Source: Fen-1273 sp963748405 (GTDB taxonomy: Bacteria; Bacteroidota; Ignavibacteria; UBA10030; UBA6906). Taken from it: 64,000 nt of DNA. The stretch covers positions 1 to 64,000 of the forward strand of contig CAVVIT010000007.1 of the NCBI GenBank assembly GCA_963748405.1, read 5' to 3'. The notes below the pieces were generated by a model. The model made no database searches, was not told the DNA's origin, and worked only from the letters and a program-made list of their open reading frames with translations. A program made the position numbers and the translations under genes. Positions within the stretch are counted from its first letter, which is position 1. The number at the start of each line of letters is the position of its first letter. This document shows positions 9,082 through 17,720 of this stretch, one piece after another.

Positions 9082-10248
9082 ATGCTGATCGTTCATAGTC
9101 CCCGAGTAGAAGCCGTGAGCGATCAAATCGTAAGACTAAAGGCAACATTCGAAGACGGTAACCTCGCAAGAGACCTGTGGTACTCCACAACCAGTGAATT
9201 CTCCGAATATTTTTGTCCAAACAGAAGCGACCCCTTTGTCCTTCCTGTATTAATATACGCTATGCAGAAACACCAAATGGTAAGGTTTGAGGCACCAATA
9301 TCTGAGCGATTGTACTACTCGGTAACGAATTACCTTGAGAAGGCTTTCGTCCATATCTTCAGTGGATGGCGTGAGGTACGATTAGAAAGTGAAGTCACCT
9401 CGGTACCGATAGAAAATATAGGTGCTGTCGGAACCGGACTTTCGTGCGGGATTGACTCGTTTAGCACGATTGTGGATCACTTCTCCACTCGAGTACCTAA
9501 AGGACATATCCTCACTCACGTCACCTTTTTCAATGTAGGTGGCCACAGCCCTTTATGGGATGATATCAACAGAACACAAGAGCTATTCAAGAAAAGGACT
9601 CTGCGTGTTCAGAGCTGTGCAAGAGAGTTGGGATTACCTCTCGTCACGGTGGATTCCAATCTAGAACAACTCCTCGGCGGACCTTTCGCGCCAACGCATA
9701 CATTTAGGTCAGTATCAGCAGTTCTTGCGCTTCAGAAGCTATTCAAGACCTATTACTACTCGTCAGGCCATTCAGCATTCGACTTTGCTTTCAATCCAAA
9801 AGACTCTTCCGATTACGACGTATTCTCTTTGCCGATGATCTCAACGGAAAGCCTCAACGTGTTTTCCTCGGGAACCTTCTACACTCGCATAACAAAAACC
9901 GCCATGGTCTCACTGTTCCCCTTATCTTACCGATTCCTAAATGTTTGTCTCTTTGATGAAGCGAATTGCTCTAGGTGCGAAAAGTGTTTGCGCACACTCT
10001 TGACATTGGATATACTCGGCAAGTTGAAGCTTTTTGAGAATGTATTTGATGTAGATGTCTATGAGACAAATAAGCCATGGTTCATTGGTCAGGTACTAGC
10101 TCAGCGCAGAATCAATCCGCATTATCGTGAACTCTATGAAGCTATGATGACAAATAACTTTGATATTGGTTGCAAGGCACGCGCATACGGAGCGTGGTAC
10201 GCGTATCGGGTCAAGAACAAGATCAAACAGGTACTATCCCGCGTCTAA
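9082..10248 (+). CDS. PP-loop (ATP pyrophosphatase)-like protein in polysaccharide locus
   Basis: About 388 residues. GTGLSCGIDSFSTI (near residue 120) matches the SGGxDS PP-loop of N-type ATP pyrophosphatases (QueC, AsnB C-domain, ThiI), with Cys in place of the first Gly. CSRCEKCLRTLLTLD near residue 300 is a compact Cys cluster that could bind zinc, as in QueC-like proteins. Such enzymes adenylate a carboxylate or carbonyl before amine or sulfur transfer. Between flippase and pyruvyl transferase, it may activate a uronic acid or another sugar acid; that is inference. Start: GAGAGG is five bases before ATG 9082; an in-frame ATG at 9067 and TTG at 9028 lie upstream. Confidence 0.5.
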   Translation: MLIVHSPRVEAVSDQIVRLKATFEDGNLARDLWYSTTSEFSEYFCPNRSDPFVLPVLIYAMQKHQMVRFEAPISERLYYSVTNYLEKAFVHIFSGWREVRLESEVTSVPIENIGAVGTGLSCGIDSFSTIVDHFSTRVPKGHILTHVTFFNVGGHSPLWDDINRTQELFKKRTLRVQSCARELGLPLVTVDSNLEQLLGGPFAPTHTFRSVSAVLALQKLFKTYYYSSGHSAFDFAFNPKDSSDYDVFSLPMISTESLNVFSSGTFYTRITKTAMVSLFPLSYRFLNVCLFDEANCSRCEKCLRTLLTLDILGKLKLFENVFDVDVYETNKPWFIGQVLAQRRINPHYRELYEAMMTNNFDIGCKARAYGAWYAYRVKNKIKQVLSRV

Positions 10249-10292
10249 CTTATCGATAGCTGCAATTAGGTGGCAATTCTTAAGAGGATCCT

Positions 10293-11393
10293 GTGAGTGG
10301 CCTTCGGAACGATTGGACATCTGTGGCTCGGATTATAAAGGCATTTGTGCCAGTAAGTATGAAGGCGCGTGCGAGGTATGCATTAAGCAGTTCTCGCTGC
10401 GATGAATTGGATCGGTATCGAGGTGTGAGGAAAGTTGTTGTCGCGTTGGCGGCTGATTACGGCAACCTAGGGGATGTGGCGATTACGTACGCACAAGAAG
10501 CATTTCTTCGTTCTTGTATGCCAGGTCATAGTATAGTTGATTTCCCAATTAGTTCCACGTTCACGCGGCTAAAGGCACTTAAGAAGGTAGTCACTCCTGA
10601 CGACATCGTTACGATTGTCGGTGGAGGGAATATGGGAGATTTGCACTACACGATTGAAGATTGCCGCCGGTTTGTAATTGAGAACTTCCAACGAAACCGC
10701 ATCGTGTCTTTTCCCCAAACGATTGACTTCTCGACGTCCTCCTTTGGACGACGAGAACTTCGAAAGACCCTCGAGGTGTATCAACAACACAAGGACTTGC
10801 ACTTATTCGCCAGGGAGTCGGTCTCGTATGGCCTCATGAAGGGTTTATTCCCAAAGGCGGCGGTATATCTGTCTCCAGATATTGTCCTAATGTTGGATAA
10901 AGCTGGCAATGTGGAAGATCGAGTTGGTTGTCTTCTCTGCATCAGAGAAGACAATGAGTCATCCTTTCCAGTCGCAGAACGACAATCGTTCGTAAGCAGG
11001 CTTTCAGATGCACTGGTGAATGTCAGTATGGTGGATACGCATATCGGGAGAGATGGACTCACGGTCTCCGAGCGAGAAGCCGCACTATTCGACATGTGGA
11101 AGCGATTCAATCGAGCGGAGATTGTCGTTACAGATAGGCTCCATGGGATGATCTTTGCGGCCATTACGAGAACGCCTTGCGTCGCCCTACAAAACAATAA
11201 TTATAAGATAAAAGCGACCTACGACACCTGGTTGCGCTCGAGCAACTCCATCGTCCTCCAAGAGAATTACGATGCCGAAGAGACAATCAGATTGGTCAAT
11301 AGACTCAGAGGGAGTCCCTCCATAAGACCGGAATTGCCGTCACTGACGGCAGAATATGATTCTTTGAAGGCCATACTACGGTCGACCCGGTGA
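10293..11393 (+). CDS. Polysaccharide pyruvyl transferase family protein
   Basis: 366 residues of the CsaB/WcaK-type family. Typical elements are ADYGNLGDVAITYA near the start, IVGGGNMGD, a reading ARESVSYGLM in the middle, and the C-terminal VVTDRLHGMIFAAIT. Members transfer pyruvate from phosphoenolpyruvate to a sugar as a ketal, giving the polymer negative charge. GTG start with AGAGG five bases upstream. It overlaps the following glycosyltransferase by four bases, so the two are translationally coupled. Confidence 0.85.
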   Translation: MSGLRNDWTSVARIIKAFVPVSMKARARYALSSSRCDELDRYRGVRKVVVALAADYGNLGDVAITYAQEAFLRSCMPGHSIVDFPISSTFTRLKALKKVVTPDDIVTIVGGGNMGDLHYTIEDCRRFVIENFQRNRIVSFPQTIDFSTSSFGRRELRKTLEVYQQHKDLHLFARESVSYGLMKGLFPKAAVYLSPDIVLMLDKAGNVEDRVGCLLCIREDNESSFPVAERQSFVSRLSDALVNVSMVDTHIGRDGLTVSEREAALFDMWKRFNRAEIVVTDRLHGMIFAAITRTPCVALQNNNYKIKATYDTWLRSSNSIVLQENYDAEETIRLVNRLRGSPSIRPELPSLTAEYDSLKAILRSTR

Positions 11394-12436
11394 TTCACAA
11401 AAGTGTCTCTCCTTTGATTTCAGTGCTGATACCAGTATACAATGTCGAGCCGTATCTACGTCAATGCCTTGATTCGGTAACACTGCAAACGCTTCGAGAC
11501 ATCGAGATTATTTGTGTGAACGATGGTTCGACGGACGGCTCTCTCCAGATACTCGGAGAATACGCGAATGCGGACAATCGCATAGCAGTTATTGACAAAG
11601 CGAGAAGAGAAGGACTGTCGAGAGCTCGAAATACTGGAATGGCGCATGCTACCGGACAATACATGATGTTTCTAGATTCGGACGACTTTATTGATCTAGA
11701 GCTATGTCGTAAGGCACTGGAGTGTGCCACGGCAAATTCTGCCGATATGATCATCTACGATTTCGCCTCTTTCCGAAATCAGCGCGAATTGTACGCCAAT
11801 CGCGCAAAGCGTTCGGACCTTGTCGGTATTCACCCATCTGAGAGAAGTACGTTGTTGAAGACAGAGGCCTTCGCTTGGACAAAGATGATTCGAACTGAAT
11901 ACGCGCGGTCAGTGAGTTTACAGTTTCCGATTGTGCAGCTAACTTACGAAGATATTCCGGTGCACTGGCGGCTGATAACTCTCACGCCAAGGATATGCAT
12001 TCTACCAGAACGGCTTTGCTTCTATCGGCAACGATTGTCATCAATGTCTTACAGGAGAGACTGGACGCTTGCTGACCTGATTCCAATTCACGACAGCATC
12101 CGCGAGTTTCTCGTTGCCGCCAACTTATATGAAGAATATAGGGATGACTTCCTTCAGACTCAGTTGGACCTATTCCGTTGGCTCCACGAAAACATCGATG
12201 CGAGCTTCAGGAACCAAATGATGGAAGTGATTCAACAACATATAATCCCGGAGCACTGGGCGTATATTGATTCAGCCAAGCCGTTGTCATGGAGGACAAG
12301 GGACTTCTTCGAGGCTTTGCGGGGCTCAAAAACTGCGAAGGTGAGACGCTATCTCTGGCTCTTTTCCCGAAATCTCTATAGAGGGATCAACATACCTCGC
12401 AAAGTAGCTTCCATTCTTGATGCCACGAAGCGCTAG
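11390..12436 (+). CDS. GT2 family glycosyltransferase
   Basis: 348 residues, GT-A fold. VLIPVYNVEPYLRQCLDSV opens the domain, followed by CVNDGSTDGS and the DxD-type FLDSDDF metal-binding motif at about residue 105. Transfers a sugar from a nucleotide donor to the growing lipid-linked unit on the cytoplasmic face. GTG start overlaps the pyruvyl transferase stop (GTGA). Its TAG stop codon is part of the CTAG target site of the insertion sequence that follows, so the gene itself is intact. Confidence 0.85.
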   Translation: MIHKSVSPLISVLIPVYNVEPYLRQCLDSVTLQTLRDIEIICVNDGSTDGSLQILGEYANADNRIAVIDKARREGLSRARNTGMAHATGQYMMFLDSDDFIDLELCRKALECATANSADMIIYDFASFRNQRELYANRAKRSDLVGIHPSERSTLLKTEAFAWTKMIRTEYARSVSLQFPIVQLTYEDIPVHWRLITLTPRICILPERLCFYRQRLSSMSYRRDWTLADLIPIHDSIREFLVAANLYEEYRDDFLQTQLDLFRWLHENIDASFRNQMMEVIQQHIIPEHWAYIDSAKPLSWRTRDFFEALRGSKTAKVRRYLWLFSRNLYRGINIPRKVASILDATKR

Positions 12437-14384
12437 CCCAAGTTGGACAGTTGTGTTGGAAAAATGGTGATTCCGGGTTCCATTCGACACTTTTATCAAA
12501 AAGTTTGCACTACATATTATGTTGCCTTGCCAGCCGCAGCGGCGGCCTCAAGTTCAGATGTTCGAGAAGAACTGCCAGATGCTTTTCCGGCTTCATGACG
12601 CAGCCGGAGCTCAGGTCCGCCTCGCGTTGGTAGAACAATATCAGCGAGGTTGAGTTTTGCGATCTCTTCGAGGACTGTGCGCGGCTCATCGCCCAAGCTC
12701 GCGCTCTTGCACATCTGGCCGAGACACTTCCAGAGAACATAAGCGAGGAAGCAGACCATGATGTGACCCTGCACCCGGTCTTCTCTCTGATGCCAGATAG
12801 GCCGGAGCTTCAGATCCTGTTTGTGAATACGGAACGCCGTTTCAGCTTCAGTGAGCCCGATATACGCGGTCCAAAGATCCTCGGGCGTCCAGTCCACAAT
12901 GTTGGTCCGAAGGAGATAGCAACCCTCGCTCAAGCGAGCCCACTCGCTTACGTTCGTGAGGAGCTTCCAACGGACCGTGATACGGTGCTTGTGTTTTTTG
13001 ACTTTGATCCTGAAGAGTGAGGCAGCCCGGCTGTAACGCTCAAGCAGCCGGCCGATCCGTCGCTCGGCAACGTGCTCTTCCTTGATACGGCCGGAGGCGC
13101 AGCTTTCCTTGATCCGCTCCAGGCCCTCCTGTACATGAGCGATGAACCGGTCATGCATCGCCTGCTCTTTCTCGGCCCGGGCAGCACTCCGACAGAGGAT
13201 GAAGGTCTCACTCGTTCCCTCGGGTGAGGGGCAGAGCTTGACATCGAGACCTTCGTGCACCTCGTGCCACCCCTTGGCAACGAGGTGCTTCTCGAACTTC
13301 TTGAGCTGGTTTTTGGATGTCCCAATAATGTAGCGGCGGCCCTGCCTGGAAAGGAGTTCGAGGTTGTCTTCACTGGCCATGCCGCGATCCATGATCCAGA
13401 CCCGGTCGCTCTTGCCGTACAGAGCCTCCATTTTCTCAATGATAATCTGCACGGTTTTCGAGTCGTGCCGGTTCCCCTCGAAGACCTCGTAACCGAGTGG
13501 GATCCCACCTTTGGTGACGACCAGGCCGATGCAGACTTGCTTGCAGTCCGGTCGGCTGTCGCGGGAATAGCCCCGCTTGGCCTGCGGGTTCTTCGCCTCT
13601 TCCCCTTCGAAGTAGGTGGAGGTGACGTCATAGAGGAGAATGTCATAGTCGATGGCGAAGAGTTCGCCGAGCCGTTCTTTTAGATGCTTCTGGACCGTAT
13701 CTTTGTGCTCCACGAGCTGGTCCAGTGCACGGTAGAGGCGATTGGGGTAAATCGCGTCAACCGGTATACCAAGCAAATCAGCCAGCGCACTCGACTGGTA
13801 AAACTGCTCCGCGATATGGAGCTCACTCGATGGCTCGCAGAACCGGGAGACGATCAGGATCTCGGCCAACCGCGCCCAGGGGATCTTCGGATGAACGTCT
13901 GGCAGGAGGGTCTCAAAAAGCTCGCTCAGGCCGAGCTTTTTCATGATCTCCAAGGCAAGCCAGACATCGCCGAAGCGGCGAGACCGCTCCATGCGGACTC
14001 GACTGGAATCGACCTCGACCCAGGTGGGAGCTGGTGGCTCTTCAAAGAGCGATCCTTGGACACCCGGGTGACCCAAGGCGGCCTGCTGGAGGCCGAGGCG
14101 GCCAGCTTCATCCGTATCGCCGAGGTAGGAGACAATCCTCTGGCGAGGTCCGCGCTCGGTGCGGACGGATTTGACAAGCGCCCAGTAGACGTGACGCGAC
14201 TTGTTGTTCTTGATCGTGACCTTGCGCAGAAACATGTGGCAAATATACAACAGCGCACAGGCCGAACGCAAGAGGTCGAGTTTGCACTACACGGCACTTT
14301 CAAAGAGAAGCTCGCGATCACTCCCGCAATCGCCAACTTCGAGCGAGAAATGATCAAAAATATTCTTCAACTGTCGAACTTGGG
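12437..14384 (-). mobile_element. IS1634-like insertion sequence, complete
   Basis: 1948 bp bounded by imperfect inverted repeats: CCCAAGTTGGACAGTTG at the left end and, read from the right end, CCCAAGTTCGACAGTTG. A CTAG sits at each junction (12433-12436 and 14385-14388) and reads as a 4-bp target duplication. The element holds a single transposase on the minus strand, opposite to its neighbours. Removing the element and one CTAG restores the glycosyltransferase stop codon followed by a 12-bp gap to the next start. Confidence 0.9.
12517..14235 (-). CDS. IS1634/IS4-type DDE transposase
   Basis: 572 residues from MFLRKVTIKNNKSRHVYW; the frame is open 12 codons further, but that segment reaches into the terminal region of the element. 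Visible catalytic-core pieces are LLYDVTSTYFEG (first Asp), VWIMDRGMASEDN (second Asp) and LTEAETAFRIHKQDLKL (Glu region), consistent with an IS4-superfamily DDE enzyme. It is uninterrupted, so the element could be active. The gene fills most of the element. Confidence 0.9.
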   Translation of the reverse strand: MFLRKVTIKNNKSRHVYWALVKSVRTERGPRQRIVSYLGDTDEAGRLGLQQAALGHPGVQGSLFEEPPAPTWVEVDSSRVRMERSRRFGDVWLALEIMKKLGLSELFETLLPDVHPKIPWARLAEILIVSRFCEPSSELHIAEQFYQSSALADLLGIPVDAIYPNRLYRALDQLVEHKDTVQKHLKERLGELFAIDYDILLYDVTSTYFEGEEAKNPQAKRGYSRDSRPDCKQVCIGLVVTKGGIPLGYEVFEGNRHDSKTVQIIIEKMEALYGKSDRVWIMDRGMASEDNLELLSRQGRRYIIGTSKNQLKKFEKHLVAKGWHEVHEGLDVKLCPSPEGTSETFILCRSAARAEKEQAMHDRFIAHVQEGLERIKESCASGRIKEEHVAERRIGRLLERYSRAASLFRIKVKKHKHRITVRWKLLTNVSEWARLSEGCYLLRTNIVDWTPEDLWTAYIGLTEAETAFRIHKQDLKLRPIWHQREDRVQGHIMVCFLAYVLWKCLGQMCKSASLGDEPRTVLEEIAKLNLADIVLPTRGGPELRLRHEAGKASGSSSRTSELEAAAAAGKAT

Positions 14385-14400
14385 CTAGCCCTCAGCCCGT

Positions 14401-15582
14401 ATGACGACAAATCATCCAATCCGTGTGCTACACTGTTTTGCAAGCCTAGGGAGGGGAGGAATTGAGACCTGGCTTATGAATATTCTTCGCGTTAAAGCGA
14501 ATGAAGTTCAATTTGATTTCTTCCTGAACAATCTTGGAGGAGCATACGAAGCTGAAGCGAGGACGCTTGGGTGTCACATATATCAAGCTCCGCCAATCCG
14601 GAAATTAGGCAAGTACCTTAGGAGCCTTCAAGAAGTCCTGTATGAACATCGATACGATGCTTGTCATATGCATGGTGAAGAGTTTATGGGGGATGCGGTA
14701 AGAGCCGCGGACCACGTGGGAGTTCCCCTGAGAATTGCCCACTGTCATAGTGCCGTATTAGCCCGGGGAAAGACCGGGATTGAAATGGAACTTCGGTCTT
14801 GGAGACATAAGACGATCGATCGGGTTCTCTTACGTCGACATGCAAGTGATATCCTTGCTTGCAGCAATGATGCGGGACGTTTCTTGATGGGCCGCCACTG
14901 GGATGAGGACCGGCGTTGTAGGACGCTATATTGCGGTGTGCCCCTTGGACAATTCCACTTGGCATCAACCAAATGGTCCAGAAGCGAGTTTCGTGAAAAA
15001 AATGCCATTCCGAGGGGAGCAATAGTAGTTGGGCATATTGGTAGCATGGGACCCACTTTAGCAAAGAACCATCCGTTCATAATTGACCTATTTGACGTGC
15101 TGGCACGAAAAGATAAACGGTTCTTTCTCTATCTCGCAGGGGATGGTCCTCATCGACAAGCTCTAGAGCAGAAGGTGCTTGCCATGAAGCTTCGGGACAA
15201 GGTCAAATTCGGCGGACTTTGTGATGATGTCCCCTCGCTTTTGGTCCATGGTATCGATGTCCACATCCTTCCTTCACTCTTTGAGGGATTGCCAATTGTT
15301 GGTCTCGAGGCAGTAGCGAGTGGCCTTTTCACTGTCTGTTCAAGCTCCATTACCAAGGATTTTACTGGCTACTTTCCAGAGCGAATTGCCACATTGTCAC
15401 TTGCCGCCACTAGGTCGGATTGGGCAGAAGCGGTTTGCGACGGTGTTAATCGGAGAATTCCTACGGAAGAAGGGATTGCGCTTCTGGAGAACAGCCCTTT
15501 CTCTATTGTTCAATCATATCAGGCATTACTCAAAATCTACCAATCCGGGACATCCAAAACACTTGAACCCGTCAGCGGATGA
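14401..15582 (+). CDS. GT4 family glycosyltransferase
   Basis: 393 residues, GT-B fold. The N-terminal VLHCFASLGRGGIETWLMNIL is typical of EpsF/CapM-like GT4 enzymes (glycine-rich acceptor loop), and the C-terminal PSLFEGLPIVGLEAVASG carries the E-x7-E donor-binding motif. Retaining transfer of a sugar to the lipid-linked intermediate is expected. The gene lies 12 bp downstream of the insertion-sequence target site; before insertion it followed the GT2 gene closely and probably shared its transcript. Confidence 0.85.
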   Translation: MTTNHPIRVLHCFASLGRGGIETWLMNILRVKANEVQFDFFLNNLGGAYEAEARTLGCHIYQAPPIRKLGKYLRSLQEVLYEHRYDACHMHGEEFMGDAVRAADHVGVPLRIAHCHSAVLARGKTGIEMELRSWRHKTIDRVLLRRHASDILACSNDAGRFLMGRHWDEDRRCRTLYCGVPLGQFHLASTKWSRSEFREKNAIPRGAIVVGHIGSMGPTLAKNHPFIIDLFDVLARKDKRFFLYLAGDGPHRQALEQKVLAMKLRDKVKFGGLCDDVPSLLVHGIDVHILPSLFEGLPIVGLEAVASGLFTVCSSSITKDFTGYFPERIATLSLAATRSDWAEAVCDGVNRRIPTEEGIALLENSPFSIVQSYQALLKIYQSGTSKTLEPVSG

Positions 15583-15638
15583 AACAGATCCGTAAGCTAT
15601 GTTAGCGATGAACAAGCTCGATCATATCTGAATACAGC

Positions 15639-16709
15639 ATGGCAATATATTCCATAAATCTCATTTTCGTGGTGGCTGCTGTTTCCATATCGCGAAGGAT
15701 TCAATCCGTTGGGATGTCGCGAATCTGCCTTGGGATTGCGTTTGCGTCCATGGTCCTTGTGGCCGGGCTTCGTGATCGGTTGGTTGGAACCGACACTCCA
15801 GCTTATGTGACATATTACAGCCAAATCAGAGCTGTTGCAGATGTCAGTAAGATCGGCAGTCAGGTCGGCGAATACGGTTTCTGGATGCTGACTTGGATAC
15901 CTCACTACATATCAGAACAGTACGCGATCTATTTGTTTTTCATCGCCTTGGTTGTCGTAGGGTTCTATTTCCGAGCCATCCTTGCGTACTCCGAGAATAG
16001 TGGAGTCTCTTTCTTTGTTTTTATTACGATGGGCTTCTATCTCTTCTTCTTCAATGGGGCACGTCAGGGAATCGCATGTGCCATTTTCGCTTTAGCATTC
16101 GGTCCACTATTAGAAAGAAAAGTCGTACGATATACTTGCTATGTCCTCCTGGCATTCCTTTTCCACAAAAGCGCAATAGTTCTCCTACCAATATACTTTT
16201 TGTTTGGTAGGCCTTACTCTTTAAGAAGCAATATAATTATTCTCATTACTGGTGTTCTAGTCGCATACTTCTATCAAGAAATCGTCATGTTCGGAAGTGA
16301 TGTGGACGCACACTATGGCGGCTACGGAGCCGCTAACGAAGGCGGTGGCTATTTCATCGTTGCGTTTCACTGTGCCCTTTACCTTTTCTTCGTTGGTTTT
16401 AAGCAATATGTTCAGGTTGATGCCGAACGCTACGACCTGTATCTCCGACTCTTTCTACTTGGGACGATGATCGGAATCGTGTCGAGTCTTCTGAGTGTCA
16501 ATCCATCCGGGTTCTTGCGTTTGAGTATGTATTTTACCGTCAGCGCGGTCTTTATTTGGCCGATAATATTCAACAATCTCACAGATCGGTGGAGGATTCC
16601 TGTCAAATACTGTTTTGCTGCTGGGTATCTTACATACTTTGCGCTCACAACGGAACGATTTAGCAACCTCGTCCCGTACGTAATTAATCCAATCTTCGCT
16701 TTCAAGTAG
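15639..16709 (+). CDS. EpsG-like polysaccharide polymerase (Wzy role)
   Basis: 356 residues, very hydrophobic, about ten membrane spans. The stretch MVLVAGLRDRLVGTDTPAYV after the first two spans is the hallmark of the EpsG family (GxRxxxxGxDTxxY). EpsG proteins act as inner-membrane polymerases joining repeat units delivered by the flippase. It is flanked by glycosyltransferases, and no second polymerase candidate is present in the locus, which supports the Wzy role. Confidence 0.8.
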   Translation: MAIYSINLIFVVAAVSISRRIQSVGMSRICLGIAFASMVLVAGLRDRLVGTDTPAYVTYYSQIRAVADVSKIGSQVGEYGFWMLTWIPHYISEQYAIYLFFIALVVVGFYFRAILAYSENSGVSFFVFITMGFYLFFFNGARQGIACAIFALAFGPLLERKVVRYTCYVLLAFLFHKSAIVLLPIYFLFGRPYSLRSNIIILITGVLVAYFYQEIVMFGSDVDAHYGGYGAANEGGGYFIVAFHCALYLFFVGFKQYVQVDAERYDLYLRLFLLGTMIGIVSSLLSVNPSGFLRLSMYFTVSAVFIWPIIFNNLTDRWRIPVKYCFAAGYLTYFALTTERFSNLVPYVINPIFAFK

Positions 16710-16735
16710 AGTGGTTGGCATTTCTACCCGCATCC

Positions 16736-17623
16736 ATGCCCATTAGCGTCGGAATTCCGTTCTATAATGCCGAATCATACCTGCCTGATGCCATTCGGTC
16801 GGTGTTGGCGCAAACCTATCAAGAATGGGAGCTTATTCTCATTGACGACGGATCTACAGATCGATCTCTCGAGATTGCCCACTCGATCAAGGATGCTCGA
16901 GTCCGAGTCCTTTCAGATGGTGAGAACCGACGGTTGGGATTTAGGCTTAACCAAATCGTTAATGAAGCGAGATATGATATAGTTGGACGGATGGATGCTG
17001 ACGATATGATGTCTCCTTATCGATTGGCAAAGGAAGTTGAGATTCTAAACAAGTATCCCAGAATAGACCTCGTTACCACAGGAATTTGCTCAATTACAAA
17101 TGACAACCGTCCTGTCGGAATCCGTGTGGGGTCGAACCCGAACCTCATCAGCGGGCGAAATCTACTACTTGGCAGATGCATGGTAACGCATGCTGCGATT
17201 GTGGGTAGAAGGCTATGGTTTTTGCGAAACCGGTATGACGTGTCGACTGATCGCTTGGAAGACTACGAATTGTGGCTACGAGCCTATTCCCTGAACGATT
17301 TTAGCATAGCTATCCTGAACGAGCCACTGTATTATTATCGAGAGCAACAGAATGTAACTTCCGAACGAATACTCCCTGCCTATGCTGGCCAACGTCGCCT
17401 GATGTCGCAATATGGGTATCTCGGGTTCAATCGTATTGAAATGCCACTTCAAATCGCACGAATCTACCTCAAAGCGCTTGTGGTGAATGTTCTCTCGTCA
17501 TGTAACAGATTGGATTTACTCCTGAAGCAAAGGAACACCTCAATCAAGGACCCGAAGGTGATCGAGCAATTTAATTGCGAAATCAGACAGGTCCTAGAAA
17601 CGCACCTCCCTGGGTTGGATTGA
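16736..17623 (+). CDS. GT2 family glycosyltransferase
   Basis: About 295 residues. ISVGIPFYNAESYLPDAIRS, ILIDDGSTDRS and GRMDADDMM define a GT-A inverting transferase with its metal-binding DxD-like site. ATG 16736 is chosen because the family usually begins a few residues before this motif; a TTG at 16715 adds seven residues. It starts 26 bp after the polymerase gene and probably shares its transcript. Confidence 0.85.
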   Translation: MPISVGIPFYNAESYLPDAIRSVLAQTYQEWELILIDDGSTDRSLEIAHSIKDARVRVLSDGENRRLGFRLNQIVNEARYDIVGRMDADDMMSPYRLAKEVEILNKYPRIDLVTTGICSITNDNRPVGIRVGSNPNLISGRNLLLGRCMVTHAAIVGRRLWFLRNRYDVSTDRLEDYELWLRAYSLNDFSIAILNEPLYYYREQQNVTSERILPAYAGQRRLMSQYGYLGFNRIEMPLQIARIYLKALVVNVLSSCNRLDLLLKQRNTSIKDPKVIEQFNCEIRQVLETHLPGLD

Positions 17624-17720
17624 GGTTGAGGAGAGAGGTCTCGAGGCCGATTATTTCGACTTCGAGGGCGCCAATTTTCTGGGGAGAGCTATTGTCTTAC
17701 ATTGATGGTAATGGGATAAT

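Noticed and set aside
13255..14388. Long plus-strand ORFs inside the IS1634-like element
   Set aside because: They run antisense to the transposase and carry no domain.
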